This document shows positions 1 to 9,219 of a stretch of DNA of 13,171 nt, in pieces (positions within the stretch are counted from its first letter, which is position 1; every line of letters begins with the position of its first letter). This stretch comes from Clostridia bacterium (GTDB taxonomy: Bacteria > Bacillota_A > Clostridia > Oscillospirales > CAG-272): NCBI GenBank assembly GCA_017407725.1, contig JAFQWB010000046.1, positions 1 through 13,171 of the forward strand, read 5' to 3'. The notes beneath the pieces were generated by a model. The model was not told where the DNA came from and made no database searches. It saw nothing but the letters and a program-made list of their open reading frames with translations. A program made the translations under genes and the position numbers.

Positions 1-1635
1 ACCCTTGTTTGTAACAAGCTTCGATGTGAAATCCTTTTTGACGTCTTCGTCTGCTACGTAAATGTAGTAGTTATATATGATCTCGTAGAAGTCGTCGTTT
101 TCTCTCCATGAAGAGATGGAGTTGTAGGGGCCGTTAAATGTGGTACCGTTGAACGCCGACTTTACAATAAAGTCAAAGGTATCGGTTATTGCAGTTGCGT
201 AGTTTCCGAGATATTTATCGGATTTGGAATCAAGCGACCAATCGTCGGGAACCGAAGAGAGCTTTTCAGAAACCGAAAGCATATACTCAAAGAGGTTTTT
301 GTAGAAGGTACGCTGATCCTCACCGGGAGCCTTTATGTAAGTCGACATTGTGTACTCAACAGGCTCGCCCTTGTCGTCCTTCTCTGTGAAGAGGAATACG
401 TCTGCAAATTCCTTCTTCATGTCAGAAAGAACGTCAGCAAGTACGTTGAAGGGATCGTCCTTCTTGTTGAATTCTTCAATAGCAAGGCTTAAATCCTCGT
501 ACGTCTGAGCGTTGATAAGAATATCTCCGGTTGCCTCGTCGATAACGAATACCTTGGAGTATTTTTCGGAAGATGCTTTGAAAGCCTTTGTAACGCAGAA
601 AGCCGCAGGACGCATAACTGTGAGTACGTCCTCCTCTGAGATAAGAGCCTTCTTGTCGTTAGTGAGCTTGAAATACTCGGTAGCCGCATCTACTGCAATT
701 GCACTGAGCGTATCGTCAAGAGCGAAGTTTCTGTCATTTATTTTAACGTCCTTGAGCGCGTTTGCGGCATTGATAACTACAGACACACTGCTGTAGAAGA
801 TTGAGATGGTAAATTCAAAGTTCTTTCCGCCGTATGTGCAGGTGATTGTCTGCGAAAGAGGTGTTTTTCTGTGAGCCTCTGTTGCGAGAGTAGGGTCGAA
901 GCCCTCGGTCATTTCAGCTGTAAGTGTTACGGGGATAGAGTAGTTTGCATTCTTTGCCTTAACGTTGAAGTATCCGCCGCCTACAGCAAGCTCTGTGTCG
1001 TGGCTCTGATATACAGTCTTGTTAGGCTTAACAAAGGTAACGTCACCGATCTCATAGCACTTTACGGTGAACGTGGTCTCGTATTTTGTACCCTGATTGT
1101 CATCGTAAACAGCTGAAACGGTAGCATCGCCTGCAACTGTGTTGTTGAAGGTAACCGTAACAAACTCGTTGTCAAATGTAACAGAGGTTGTTTTTCCGTC
1201 ATCCTTTGTTATTTTGAGCTTACCCTTTGTGTAATCGAATGCTTCGTTAATGAAGTATTCTGTCTTGTAGCCGTCAGCAACCATACGTGATACAACGTTA
1301 ACCTCAAAGGTGGTTGTCATATCTTTGTACGTAACGGTAACCGTCTGCTTTCCAATAGTACTTTTATCATAACCCGATATGCTTATAGCAGGATCGGTTA
1401 AGGGAAGAACAGACTCGCCTCCCTTTTTTGAGATAACAGTAAGAACTCCGTCTGAAAGATCAAGATCCTGACCTTGAACGTAGGTCGTACGGGGCATATC
1501 ACTATCCTTGATAACGATGCTTGACGTGCCCTTGCCGCACGCCATGAGCGCGGATACGCTCATGAGTACGACTGCTATCATAATCACGTATGTTATAACA
1601 CGTGATATGGATTTTTTGCTTAAATTCTTTTCCAT
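1..1635 (-). CDS. Lipoprotein with bacterial Ig-like domains (3' end outside window)
   Basis: The frame is open from the ATG at 1635 to the window edge (545 codons), so the C-terminus is missing. Residues 1-33 form a type II signal peptide: basic n-region, hydrophobic core, then L-M-A-C with Cys33 as the predicted lipidated residue. About 45-115 matches the bacterial Ig-like group 3 pattern (YVQGQDLDL start, GKQTVTVTYK and TTTFEVNV end). About 117-192 and 195-281 look like two further, more divergent beta-sandwich repeats. Residues 287-545 are mixed and mostly helical, and I do not recognise them. The protein should sit on the outer face of the membrane, lipid-anchored. It is the last visible gene of the operon, 28 bases after the LRR lipoprotein gene. 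A site reading TTAGGAAAATAAA precedes the ATG. The lipoprotein call is strong; the role (binding, adhesion, or client of the VWA proteins) is inference. Confidence 0.85.
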   Translation of the reverse strand, partial: MEKNLSKKSISRVITYVIMIAVVLMSVSALMACGKGTSSIVIKDSDMPRTTYVQGQDLDLSDGVLTVISKKGGESVLPLTDPAISISGYDKSTIGKQTVTVTYKDMTTTFEVNVVSRMVADGYKTEYFINEAFDYTKGKLKITKDDGKTTSVTFDNEFVTVTFNNTVAGDATVSAVYDDNQGTKYETTFTVKCYEIGDVTFVKPNKTVYQSHDTELAVGGGYFNVKAKNANYSIPVTLTAEMTEGFDPTLATEAHRKTPLSQTITCTYGGKNFEFTISIFYSSVSVVINAANALKDVKINDRNFALDDTLSAIAVDAATEYFKLTNDKKALISEEDVLTVMRPAAFCVTKAFKASSEKYSKVFVIDEATGDILINAQTYEDLSLAIEEFNKKDDPFNVLADVLSDMKKEFADVFLFTEKDDKGEPVEYTMSTYIKAPGEDQRTFYKNLFEYMLSVSEKLSSVPDDWSLDSKSDKYLGNYATAITDTFDFIVKSAFNGTTFNGPYNSISSWRENDDFYEIIYNYYIYVADEDVKKDFTSKLVTNKG

Positions 1636-1663
1636 TTTATTTTCCTAACTAATTTGGTTTTGT

Positions 1664-4489
1664 TTAAGCGAGGTCCCACACTGTGTAAAGTGTGCTGTTG
1701 TTGGGAGCCTCTGATAAGTTTTCAGTAGTATATTCAGCCGTATCGCTTCCTGCCGTCGTTGAGAATCCAACGAATTTATAGCCTTCGCGTACAGGCTCTT
1801 TAATACCGCTGTCAATTGGCATATTGTCGGGATTTGATTCATTCTTTACGAATGATTCGATGTAGGTCTTGTCGGCAGAAAGCTTGCATTCTGTGATAAC
1901 TGTAGCGAACGAGGAGTTCCAGCGTTCATCCCAATTTTCCGTGGAAGTGCCCTCAAGAAGGTAAATAACCGAATTCTCAGCGCCAAAGAAGGCGTGAGAT
2001 GCAATTTCTGTTACCGATGCAGGAATTATAATGGAATGAGCTCTGCTCATACCTCTGAAGGCGTGCTTTCCGATATACGTTACACCGTCGGGAATAACGA
2101 GCTCGGTGATGTATTCTGCGCCAAAGAAGGCAAAGTCACCGATTGTTTTAAGAGAATTGCTGAATTTGATTTCCTTGAGAGCATTGCATCCTCTGAATGC
2201 GTATTTTCCAATAGAAGTAACACTGTCAGCAATAGTTAATTTTTCAAGAAGTGAGCAATTGTAGAACGCATAGTCGGCAATTTCGGTTATTCCTGCGCCA
2301 ATTGTAAGCTCCTTGATTCCCGTACACTTGTAGAATGCACGAAGACCGATGTGAGTAACACTGTCGGGAATAGTAAGCTTTGCAATGCCGCTGCATCCGT
2401 AGAATGCTCTGTCGGATATTGTCTTGAGTCCCTGTGAAAGAGTGATGGAGCCTACAATATCGGGATCGTTTTCGTTTTCTCCGGGAAGGGAAGCGCCTAT
2501 ATTGATGCATCCGTAGAATGCATACGGAGCAATCTCTTCAACAGTTCCGGGAACAGAGAGAGAGAATATGCTTTGGCAGTTGTAGAATGCAGAACGTCCG
2601 ATATATATCGTTCCTTCGGGTATTTCGAGAATTCTGTTGGGGTTTTTGCTGAATATAGCGCAGAAATCTCCGTAGAAGGCGTAATCGCCTATATATTTGA
2701 GATTTGCAGGGAGCTTAACGAAAACCGCAAAGCCGTAATCGTTTGCCGCCGCCTTGTAGAAGGCTCCGCGTCCGATATATTCAACCGAGTCTGCAATGTC
2801 TATTCCGTATATGTCGGAGTTTATCTGTATAATAGGAACTTCGTTGAATGCATAGTTTGCAATTCCGCGTGTGCCTTTTCTTATAATGATCTGCTCAGGA
2901 GCCGTTACCATGCCGGCAGAAGCACCAAGATCAAATCCGACAGCCCAGTTGCTGATATACATAACTCTTTTTTCAACAGTTGCCTTGGTTCCCTTGAATG
3001 CATCCTTACCGATGTGTGTAAGAGTGTCGGGAAGTCTGGATATTTTTGCATCCTGGAGATCGGAGCATCCCGAGAATGCAAAATCTCCGATAGACTGAAG
3101 ACTGTTTCCAAGCTGAACCTGAGAAAGCTTTTCACATCCCTTGAATGCATACATACCTACAGATAAAAGAGTGTCTCCGGGAAAGTATGCATAACGAAGC
3201 TTTGTGCAGTTATAGAATGCATTTGAAGATATGTATTTGATGTTGGGAAACTGAACTGCTGTGATTTCGGTACAGTTTGCAAAGGCGCTGTCCGCAATTC
3301 CGTAAGTTCCTTCGGGAAGGGTTACGTTTTTGATCTCCTTGTCTTTGCAGTAGATATACCATCCGTCAACGATAAGCTCGACTTCAGCATCGTTATAGAG
3401 CTTGGTGCTGTTGAATGCACCGTGTCCTATATAGTTCAGATTGGCGCCGAGAGTTATGTCTTCGAGGTTGTCGGAATATCTGAAAGCAAAGTTGTCAATT
3501 TTTTCACAGCTGTCGGGAAGTGTTAAAGATGTTATAGCATCGCAATTTCCGAGAGCATACTCGCCTATTTCCTTGAGAGATTCACCAAGCTTGAGATCAG
3601 AAAGTGAAATGCAGTTATAGAACGCATATGTCTTGAGAGACTCAAGAGAGTTTCCAAGGTGAGCCTTTGTGAGTGCTTTGCAGTCTGAGAATGCATACTC
3701 GTCAATAAGCTTGAGCGAATCTCCGAATACGACAGCCTCAAGTGCATCGCAGTTGGAGAAAGCGTAAAGACCGACAGATTCAATATTGTCGCTGAAGCTT
3801 ATGGTTTTGAGTGAGGAGCACCATGAGAAGGTATACTCTTCTATGCTTTTTGTAGAAGCGGGGAATGTGATGTCTGTGAGTTTTTTGCAGCTCTGGAAGC
3901 AGCTCTTACCTATTTTTGTAACGCTGTCGGGAATGGTTATCGACGTAAGCTCGGCACATCTTGCAAACGCGCTGTTTCCGATTTCTTTTACGTTGTTACC
4001 GACCACGAATGAGGTGATTTTGGTGTTTCCGGAGAATGCCTTTTCAGCAATAGAGGTTACGGGCTTTCCGCGGTAGGTGTCATCCATTATGATATCACCC
4101 GATGCGGTTCCGAGACCCGTGAGCTGATATTCTGTCTTGTTGTTTATGAGCTTATATCTCATTCCGGATTCTTGCTCTCTGATAAAGGTGTAAGTTGCCC
4201 AGTCGGAATTCTTCTTTTCGGTTCCGTCGCTGTTTGCTTTTACCTTTATTTCATAGGTGCCGGGATCAAGATATTCAAGTGAGAGGCTGTTCTGCTTTGT
4301 GGTTTTTTCAAACTCCTCACCTGAAATGGATATTGTGTAGCTCTTTGCTCCGAGCACTCTGTCCCATGAGAGAGTCAGAGTGTCGGCATCGAGCTTGAAA
4401 TTGCTTACCTTGTCTATCGCTCCTGAGCAAGAAATCAGAAGACTGAGTGAAAGCAGCAAAAGTGCAACTAAGAATATTTTCTTTTTCAT
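1664..4489 (-). CDS. BspA-type leucine-rich repeat lipoprotein with FN3-like and InlB-type domains
   Basis: This is a 941-residue surface lipoprotein. Residues 1-21 are a signal peptide ending in the lipobox L-I-S-C (Cys21). About 27-103 is a fibronectin III-like fold (LTLSWDRV, YTISISG, GTYEIKVKA). About 143-840 holds some 26 to 28 BspA/LRR_5 repeats of about 23 residues, each with a core like AFYNC or AFRGC followed by L..I.IPDSVT.IG. Two repeats are interrupted (about 372-395 and 505-535) by longer beta-rich segments. About 870-941 is a single InlB B-type repeat (REGYKFVGFST, then TLYTVWD). The family is associated with adhesion and protein-protein contact. The start follows an AGGAGAG site at the right distance and gives the full signal peptide. 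It lies 13 bases after the large VWA gene. No catalytic residues are visible, so the ligand is unknown. Confidence 0.92.
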   Translation of the reverse strand: MKKKIFLVALLLLSLSLLISCSGAIDKVSNFKLDADTLTLSWDRVLGAKSYTISISGEEFEKTTKQNSLSLEYLDPGTYEIKVKANSDGTEKKNSDWATYTFIREQESGMRYKLINNKTEYQLTGLGTASGDIIMDDTYRGKPVTSIAEKAFSGNTKITSFVVGNNVKEIGNSAFARCAELTSITIPDSVTKIGKSCFQSCKKLTDITFPASTKSIEEYTFSWCSSLKTISFSDNIESVGLYAFSNCDALEAVVFGDSLKLIDEYAFSDCKALTKAHLGNSLESLKTYAFYNCISLSDLKLGESLKEIGEYALGNCDAITSLTLPDSCEKIDNFAFRYSDNLEDITLGANLNYIGHGAFNSTKLYNDAEVELIVDGWYIYCKDKEIKNVTLPEGTYGIADSAFANCTEITAVQFPNIKYISSNAFYNCTKLRYAYFPGDTLLSVGMYAFKGCEKLSQVQLGNSLQSIGDFAFSGCSDLQDAKISRLPDTLTHIGKDAFKGTKATVEKRVMYISNWAVGFDLGASAGMVTAPEQIIIRKGTRGIANYAFNEVPIIQINSDIYGIDIADSVEYIGRGAFYKAAANDYGFAVFVKLPANLKYIGDYAFYGDFCAIFSKNPNRILEIPEGTIYIGRSAFYNCQSIFSLSVPGTVEEIAPYAFYGCINIGASLPGENENDPDIVGSITLSQGLKTISDRAFYGCSGIAKLTIPDSVTHIGLRAFYKCTGIKELTIGAGITEIADYAFYNCSLLEKLTIADSVTSIGKYAFRGCNALKEIKFSNSLKTIGDFAFFGAEYITELVIPDGVTYIGKHAFRGMSRAHSIIIPASVTEIASHAFFGAENSVIYLLEGTSTENWDERWNSSFATVITECKLSADKTYIESFVKNESNPDNMPIDSGIKEPVREGYKFVGFSTTAGSDTAEYTTENLSEAPNNSTLYTVWDLA
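1970..4063 (-). repeat. BspA/LRR_5 coding repeat array (about 26-28 units)
   Basis: The DNA repeats with a period near 69 bases because it encodes LRR units of about 23 residues. Recurrent plus-strand words such as tagaatgc and gagaatgc mark the A-F core of each unit. Units are diverged rather than identical, most strongly around the two interrupted repeats, which points to old duplications rather than recent expansion. Confidence 0.85.
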
Positions 4490-4502
4490 TTTTCTCTCCT
4501 GT

Positions 4503-7235
4503 TTATTTCTTGTTCCGGATTTTTTTGCTAAGTATTATTTCGTGAGGCCATTTCCACTTGAACTTACGTGCGGCAATATCAAGAAGGAAGAGGCAAAGTG
4601 CCATGATCGAGAAGATGATTCTGGGATCGATAACGTTGTGAAGGAACTTTACTACGTTGTCGAATACCTGAGCGGAATCTTCAATAACAACACCGTGACC
4701 GAAATCTGCAAGGTCTGTCATTGTCTGCTCTGCGGCTTCAATGTCGCGGAATTGATCATATTCCTTTGAGTAGCCAAGAGCCTTGTATGTTGTGCTGGAT
4801 GCAATGAGGTTTCCTTCGGCATCCTTTTTGCTTATAACTATTTCGTGGAGACCGGGAGTTTTTACAGAGAAGGTAAGTCTTGAATAACCGGAGGCATTTC
4901 CGATGATTGTCTGAACTTCACCTTCAAGCTCGCCTTCCTTGGGAGGGCTTGTAATTATAACTTCAACGTACTGACCTTCTTCAAGATCCGTGAAGATGCT
5001 AAGTACGGTACTGTAGTTGTCACCCTCTATAACAGAATCTATTTCATCGGGCTGAACGTTCTGAGTAGGGAATACAGCCTGAACGATGTTATTTATAAGG
5101 GCGGCGCCAACAGGGGAGTTTATAAAGTCGAGAGACCAGGTTCCGTTAAGGTCGCAGGCAAATGTACCTACAGTTCCTTTTCCGTATTTCCACTGAGCAT
5201 AAATAGGTGTGTATTCACCAAGTACTACAACCTCTGCGCCTTCCTTGGCTTTTACACCGTAGAATCCGTCAAGGTTGGGCATGTTTTCCTCATCAATGTC
5301 GGATGTAATAATATGTGTTGTTCCGAATGACGGCTTGAAGGTCTCGTAGTTAACGTCCTTTATTGCAGGAACCTCAAGGTCCTTTCTCATTGTAGTGGGA
5401 AGGGTCTTAAGATCGGAAACGATGTGAAGGTTTTCATCGGTCATACCTGCGTAATTGGTGAGAAGATCCTTCATTTTTGTCTGGAATTCACCGTAGCACT
5501 GAACACCTACTATAGACATTGTGATGCCTTTTTCGGCATTTTCCTTTGCACGGGCTTTATAGTCGTCGGGATTCTGGTCGGTAGGGTCACCGTCTGTTAC
5601 GAGAATGATGTGTCTCTTTTCAACGCCTGTTTTTGCGCTGAGGATATCTCCTGCCTTTTCAAGAGCGGGAGCAAAGAGAGTGTTTCCGTTGGGGGAGATC
5701 ATTTCGATAGCAGCTTCGATCTTTGCTCTGTTGGGGCAGGGAGTAAGTCCAACCTCTTCCTCGTAGTCTGTACCAAGTGACATGATTCCTACGAAGTCAC
5801 GCTCTGTAAGAGCATCGAGGCAGGCAAGGGCGCCCTGCTTTGCAAAGTCAAATCGGCTTCCCGCGTATCCGTCCTGAGGTGTTCCCATATCGAGCATCGA
5901 ACCTGAACGGTCGATAATGATAACAACTGCCGCAGGCGGTGTATAGTTGATGATTTCTACGGGCAGAAGCTGCTGATATGTTGTTCCGAACATATCATCT
6001 CTTGTGTATGCATTTGCCGTCCATTCCTCATCATCGGGGTTAAGATCTTCCTTGTTACCGCATATGGTGAAAAGACCGCCGCCGAAATCATAAACGTATG
6101 AGTGAAGCATCTCGTCAACTCCGAGAGGCATATCGCTGTACGAAACGTTGCAGAGGATTATCTGGTCGTAAGCTCTTATCTCGTTTACCGTAGAGGGCAT
6201 ATTGAGAGAGTCGTTTACGTTAACGACCGAGACCTTAAGCTCGGGGTTAAGCATTGAACGAAGAGACTGAGATTCATCGCTTATGCTCTCAATAATGAGT
6301 ATTTTGTCATAAGCCTGAATGTTTATAAATGATGTGTACGTATTGTTGAGTGTAAGTGTATCATCGTCGCTTTCAAGCTCGATACGGAGATTGTGAAGTC
6401 CGGGAATAAGGAAGGTGTACGGAATTGTTACCGTCTGAGGTCCCTTTATAAGATCAACCTCAATAGCATCACCCGATGCTTCACCTGTAGATGCCTTGTC
6501 ATAAGGTGTGATAGTCGCTTTTCCTGCATAAGAACTCATAAGAGTTGCTTTTACCTCGAATTTTTCACCGAGCTTTATTTTAGTGTTCGGTATTTCAAGA
6601 GAGACTATCTGTACTTCGTCACCGATTTCGGGGTTGGGGAATGATGCGGTATCAACCTTTATACCCTGAGCAGCAATTGCTTTTATCGTGTTAATAGCCT
6701 TTCCGTCTGTTTCAAGAGCATCGGAAAGAAGCACGATTCTTGCAGTTTCTTTCTTTTGGAAAAGAGAAGCGGCGTAGTTAAGTGCTGCTGCAATATCAGT
6801 GGCTGAATTGTCGGGGGAGGGGGACTGTAAGTACTGTGAGTACATATTATCGGTGTCATTTGAAAGCTCAACTGCATATACCTGATCGTAACCGAACTTG
6901 ACAATACCGAGCTTGAACATCGAGTCGGCATTTTCAATTATCGATTGTACGAAGTCATCCTTTTCATCAGCGGTTTCAAGTCCGCTGTCGGTTGTATCTA
7001 CGAGGAGTATAACTTCGTTTTCTTTGTTTGCCACATCATACTCGATGGTGATTCCCGCAAGAACAGATATTGCAAGTAACATAACCGTAATATGTAATAT
7101 CATGGATGTTATACGGTTTCTTGTTTTTCTGTATCTTTTGTTCATACGGAAATACGGGAAAAGCGTAAAGAATGCCGCCGGTATCAACAAAAGCAGAAAC
7201 CAAGGGTTTGAAAAGTTAATAGTGAAATTTGACAT
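4503..7235 (-). CDS. Membrane protein with two VWA domains and a split GATase1-like domain
   Basis: The protein has 910 residues. TM segments lie at about 10-29 and 44-64, with a third near 872-888 before a basic cytosolic tail, so most of it faces outward. VWA 1 (about 74-200) has a variant metal site: D80, T82, S84, then T146 and D172. About 205-305 looks like a beta-sandwich. About 308-430 resembles the GATase1-like fold seen in BatA-type proteins (YDQIILCNVS, FGGGLFTICG). VWA 2 (about 434-580) interrupts that fold and has a full MIDAS: D442, S444, S446, T519, D548. The GATase-like fold then seems to resume at about 620-725 (YGKGTVGTFACD). The start follows AGGAAAAATACAAA and lies 16 bases from the previous stop. 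It probably binds a divalent metal and partner proteins at the cell surface, working with the MoxR ATPase; that role is inferred from context. Confidence 0.88.
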   Translation of the reverse strand: MSNFTINFSNPWFLLLLIPAAFFTLFPYFRMNKRYRKTRNRITSMILHITVMLLAISVLAGITIEYDVANKENEVILLVDTTDSGLETADEKDDFVQSIIENADSMFKLGIVKFGYDQVYAVELSNDTDNMYSQYLQSPSPDNSATDIAAALNYAASLFQKKETARIVLLSDALETDGKAINTIKAIAAQGIKVDTASFPNPEIGDEVQIVSLEIPNTKIKLGEKFEVKATLMSSYAGKATITPYDKASTGEASGDAIEVDLIKGPQTVTIPYTFLIPGLHNLRIELESDDDTLTLNNTYTSFINIQAYDKILIIESISDESQSLRSMLNPELKVSVVNVNDSLNMPSTVNEIRAYDQIILCNVSYSDMPLGVDEMLHSYVYDFGGGLFTICGNKEDLNPDDEEWTANAYTRDDMFGTTYQQLLPVEIINYTPPAAVVIIIDRSGSMLDMGTPQDGYAGSRFDFAKQGALACLDALTERDFVGIMSLGTDYEEEVGLTPCPNRAKIEAAIEMISPNGNTLFAPALEKAGDILSAKTGVEKRHIILVTDGDPTDQNPDDYKARAKENAEKGITMSIVGVQCYGEFQTKMKDLLTNYAGMTDENLHIVSDLKTLPTTMRKDLEVPAIKDVNYETFKPSFGTTHIITSDIDEENMPNLDGFYGVKAKEGAEVVVLGEYTPIYAQWKYGKGTVGTFACDLNGTWSLDFINSPVGAALINNIVQAVFPTQNVQPDEIDSVIEGDNYSTVLSIFTDLEEGQYVEVIITSPPKEGELEGEVQTIIGNASGYSRLTFSVKTPGLHEIVISKKDAEGNLIASSTTYKALGYSKEYDQFRDIEAAEQTMTDLADFGHGVVIEDSAQVFDNVVKFLHNVIDPRIIFSIMALCLFLLDIAARKFKWKWPHEIILSKKIRNKK

Positions 7236-7251
7236 TTTGTATTTTTCCTAA

Positions 7252-9219
7252 CTAAAATTGCTCGCGTGACTGAAGCCACCATTCAGCAAATAAAAGTGCT
7301 ACAAGTGCGAGAGCAAAGTATAATAACAGATCAAGGTCTTCGCGTTTTTCTTCCTGAGCAAAGAACGGATTCTGGAGAGCGTCTGTTTCTGCAGAAATGT
7401 TACATTCGTCTGCAGGCATTTTCACGAAGAAGCACTCTTCAATTCTATTACCGGAAATAGGAGTCTGATAAACCTTATAGGTTCCGGGGACTTTAAGCTT
7501 GAGTGTAGAAGGGAACTCGGTAATTTCGGTAATAAGATTATCGTAACCGTCCATGACTTCAAGCAGCTCACTTCTCGAGTTGAGAGTTATCTCATCATTT
7601 ACGTTATACGAGTGCTCCGTAAATGTCGAGGGTGAATAGTACTCAAAGATATTGTACATAAACAGCGGGAAATCGAGAAGAATCGAGAAGTTTGAATAGT
7701 GAAGGCTGAATGACATAACGACGATCTTCTGATCGGGAGTGTTTTTCGCCATAATTACGGGAACGTCCTGGACAGTCATAAGAGTAGCATACTCATCGGC
7801 TGTTCTGAGCTCGGTAAACTTTGTAACCGTAACGTTTTCCGCATTTATGTTGTTCATAAGGGGATGATCGGTTTCAACGCCTGTAAGCTTTACCTGCGAC
7901 ATATTTTGTGTCGTATACGACCTACCGAGTGTAATGCCTGCACGCGCAGGGATGGAGTGAGGATCTGCAAGAATTATCACTCCGTCAACGGGAAGGTCGT
8001 TGGGCACTCTGTCGTGCTCGTAAATATAGAAGTCAAAGCCTTCTTTGGCGGGTTCCTCATTAGGCTTAACTTCAATGAATTCTACTTCCCAATTCTTTCC
8101 GAGCGCATCTCTTAATACGAGAAGGGCGGCTGAAAAGAAGTTGTTGGGGTTGGAGCTCACGTACTGGATTCTGAGAGGGAGCTTGGCTCCTCCGTAAAGC
8201 TCAAAGCTGTTGTCGTATTTGAAGTTGTCGTTTTCTTCTATCTTTATGGAGGCAGTTTCATATGAGAATACGATTGCTTCCACGTTTATGCCATTCTCCT
8301 CGATAGAAAGACCGTTATCGCGGTTTTTCGCAAAAACGAGAGTGGTGGTTTGTCCTCCTATACATCTTGCGGTAGCCGAAAGCTGGAGATTATCCTTGTC
8401 CGAGTTAACGCCGTATATATCGAGGAATACGTTGATGTCGGCATCTACTCCGCCGTAAACTGCAACGTCGATCTCAAAGCGGTAATAGTTTTCGTCAACG
8501 ATCGCTCTGACGTCAAGAATGGATGCATTCCATTCAGCGGGATTTTTTACGTCCTTGATAACTATCTTGCCGGGATCTATGTACTTGGTATCTGTGTAAA
8601 GTAAGACCTCCGAGTTCGGTTCAACGGAGGTTTTCTCCTCTGCTATCTTTACCGCGGCATCAATGTCAGCCTTAGTATAAATAAGAGGAGCAATTTTTCC
8701 GTCAACTCTGTTTGAGGGGTCAACAAGCTCGTCAAGTGCCTCGAACACAAGATTCTTGTTTTCGAAGGAAACGCTCGATGCCAGAACCTTAGGGGTGTCG
8801 CTTGCAAGTATCACGGTGATTGTGTCTTTTGATTCTTCACTAAAGGTTTCGTTTGCAAGTAAACGAATTGATTCTACAGCTCTTTCAAATCTTGTCTCAC
8901 CGCCGAAGTCGGTAAACATCGAAAGAGAAGCATCGATAATAACGATCTTTTCGCTCTTTTTCTCTTCCTGCTCAGCAACGATTACAGGCTGTGCAAGCAT
9001 AGCTGCAAGCGTTGTTATAGCAAGCACCTGGCAGATAAAGAGAAGTATGTTACGAAGCTTGCTTATAGGTATTTGCTTCTTTCTGAGCTTTAAGCTAAGC
9101 TTCCAGATAAATGTAGATGATATTATTTTGTTCTGGTAGTTGGGTTTGATTATGTAGATGATTATAAGAACAACAAGTCCTATCAAGCCCAAAAAACCAA
9201 TAGGTGTTAACCAACTCAT
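7252..9219 (-). CDS. BatA-like VWA membrane protein
   Basis: The protein has 655 residues. The N-terminus (WLTPIGFLGLIGL, then a second TM near 57-80) matches the aerotolerance-regulator N-terminal domain of BatA-type proteins. The VWA domain spans about 90-220, with MIDAS residues D96, S98, S100 (DASLS) and D210 (LLYTDT). The usual threonine loop is replaced by YTKADIDAA, so metal binding may be altered. About 228-345 is a beta-sandwich, 350-440 a degenerate GATase1-like region, and 565-610 another beta-rich domain. A final TM lies at about 631-648 with a short cytosolic tail. The start overlaps the DUF58 stop by four bases (ATGA), so translation is likely coupled; GTAGGA precedes it. A further ATG five bases upstream is in the DUF58 frame, not this one. 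The family is thought to act with MoxR on envelope functions. Confidence 0.88.
   Translation of the reverse strand: MSWLTPIGFLGLIGLVVLIIIYIIKPNYQNKIISSTFIWKLSLKLRKKQIPISKLRNILLFICQVLAITTLAAMLAQPVIVAEQEEKKSEKIVIIDASLSMFTDFGGETRFERAVESIRLLANETFSEESKDTITVILASDTPKVLASSVSFENKNLVFEALDELVDPSNRVDGKIAPLIYTKADIDAAVKIAEEKTSVEPNSEVLLYTDTKYIDPGKIVIKDVKNPAEWNASILDVRAIVDENYYRFEIDVAVYGGVDADINVFLDIYGVNSDKDNLQLSATARCIGGQTTTLVFAKNRDNGLSIEENGINVEAIVFSYETASIKIEENDNFKYDNSFELYGGAKLPLRIQYVSSNPNNFFSAALLVLRDALGKNWEVEFIEVKPNEEPAKEGFDFYIYEHDRVPNDLPVDGVIILADPHSIPARAGITLGRSYTTQNMSQVKLTGVETDHPLMNNINAENVTVTKFTELRTADEYATLMTVQDVPVIMAKNTPDQKIVVMSFSLHYSNFSILLDFPLFMYNIFEYYSPSTFTEHSYNVNDEITLNSRSELLEVMDGYDNLITEITEFPSTLKLKVPGTYKVYQTPISGNRIEECFFVKMPADECNISAETDALQNPFFAQEEKREDLDLLLYFALALVALLFAEWWLQSREQF

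Noticed and set aside
2573..3166. 197-residue open frame on the plus strand
   Set aside because: It lies entirely antisense to the LRR repeats and reflects their regular codon pattern. It lacks a ribosome site and any recognisable domain.
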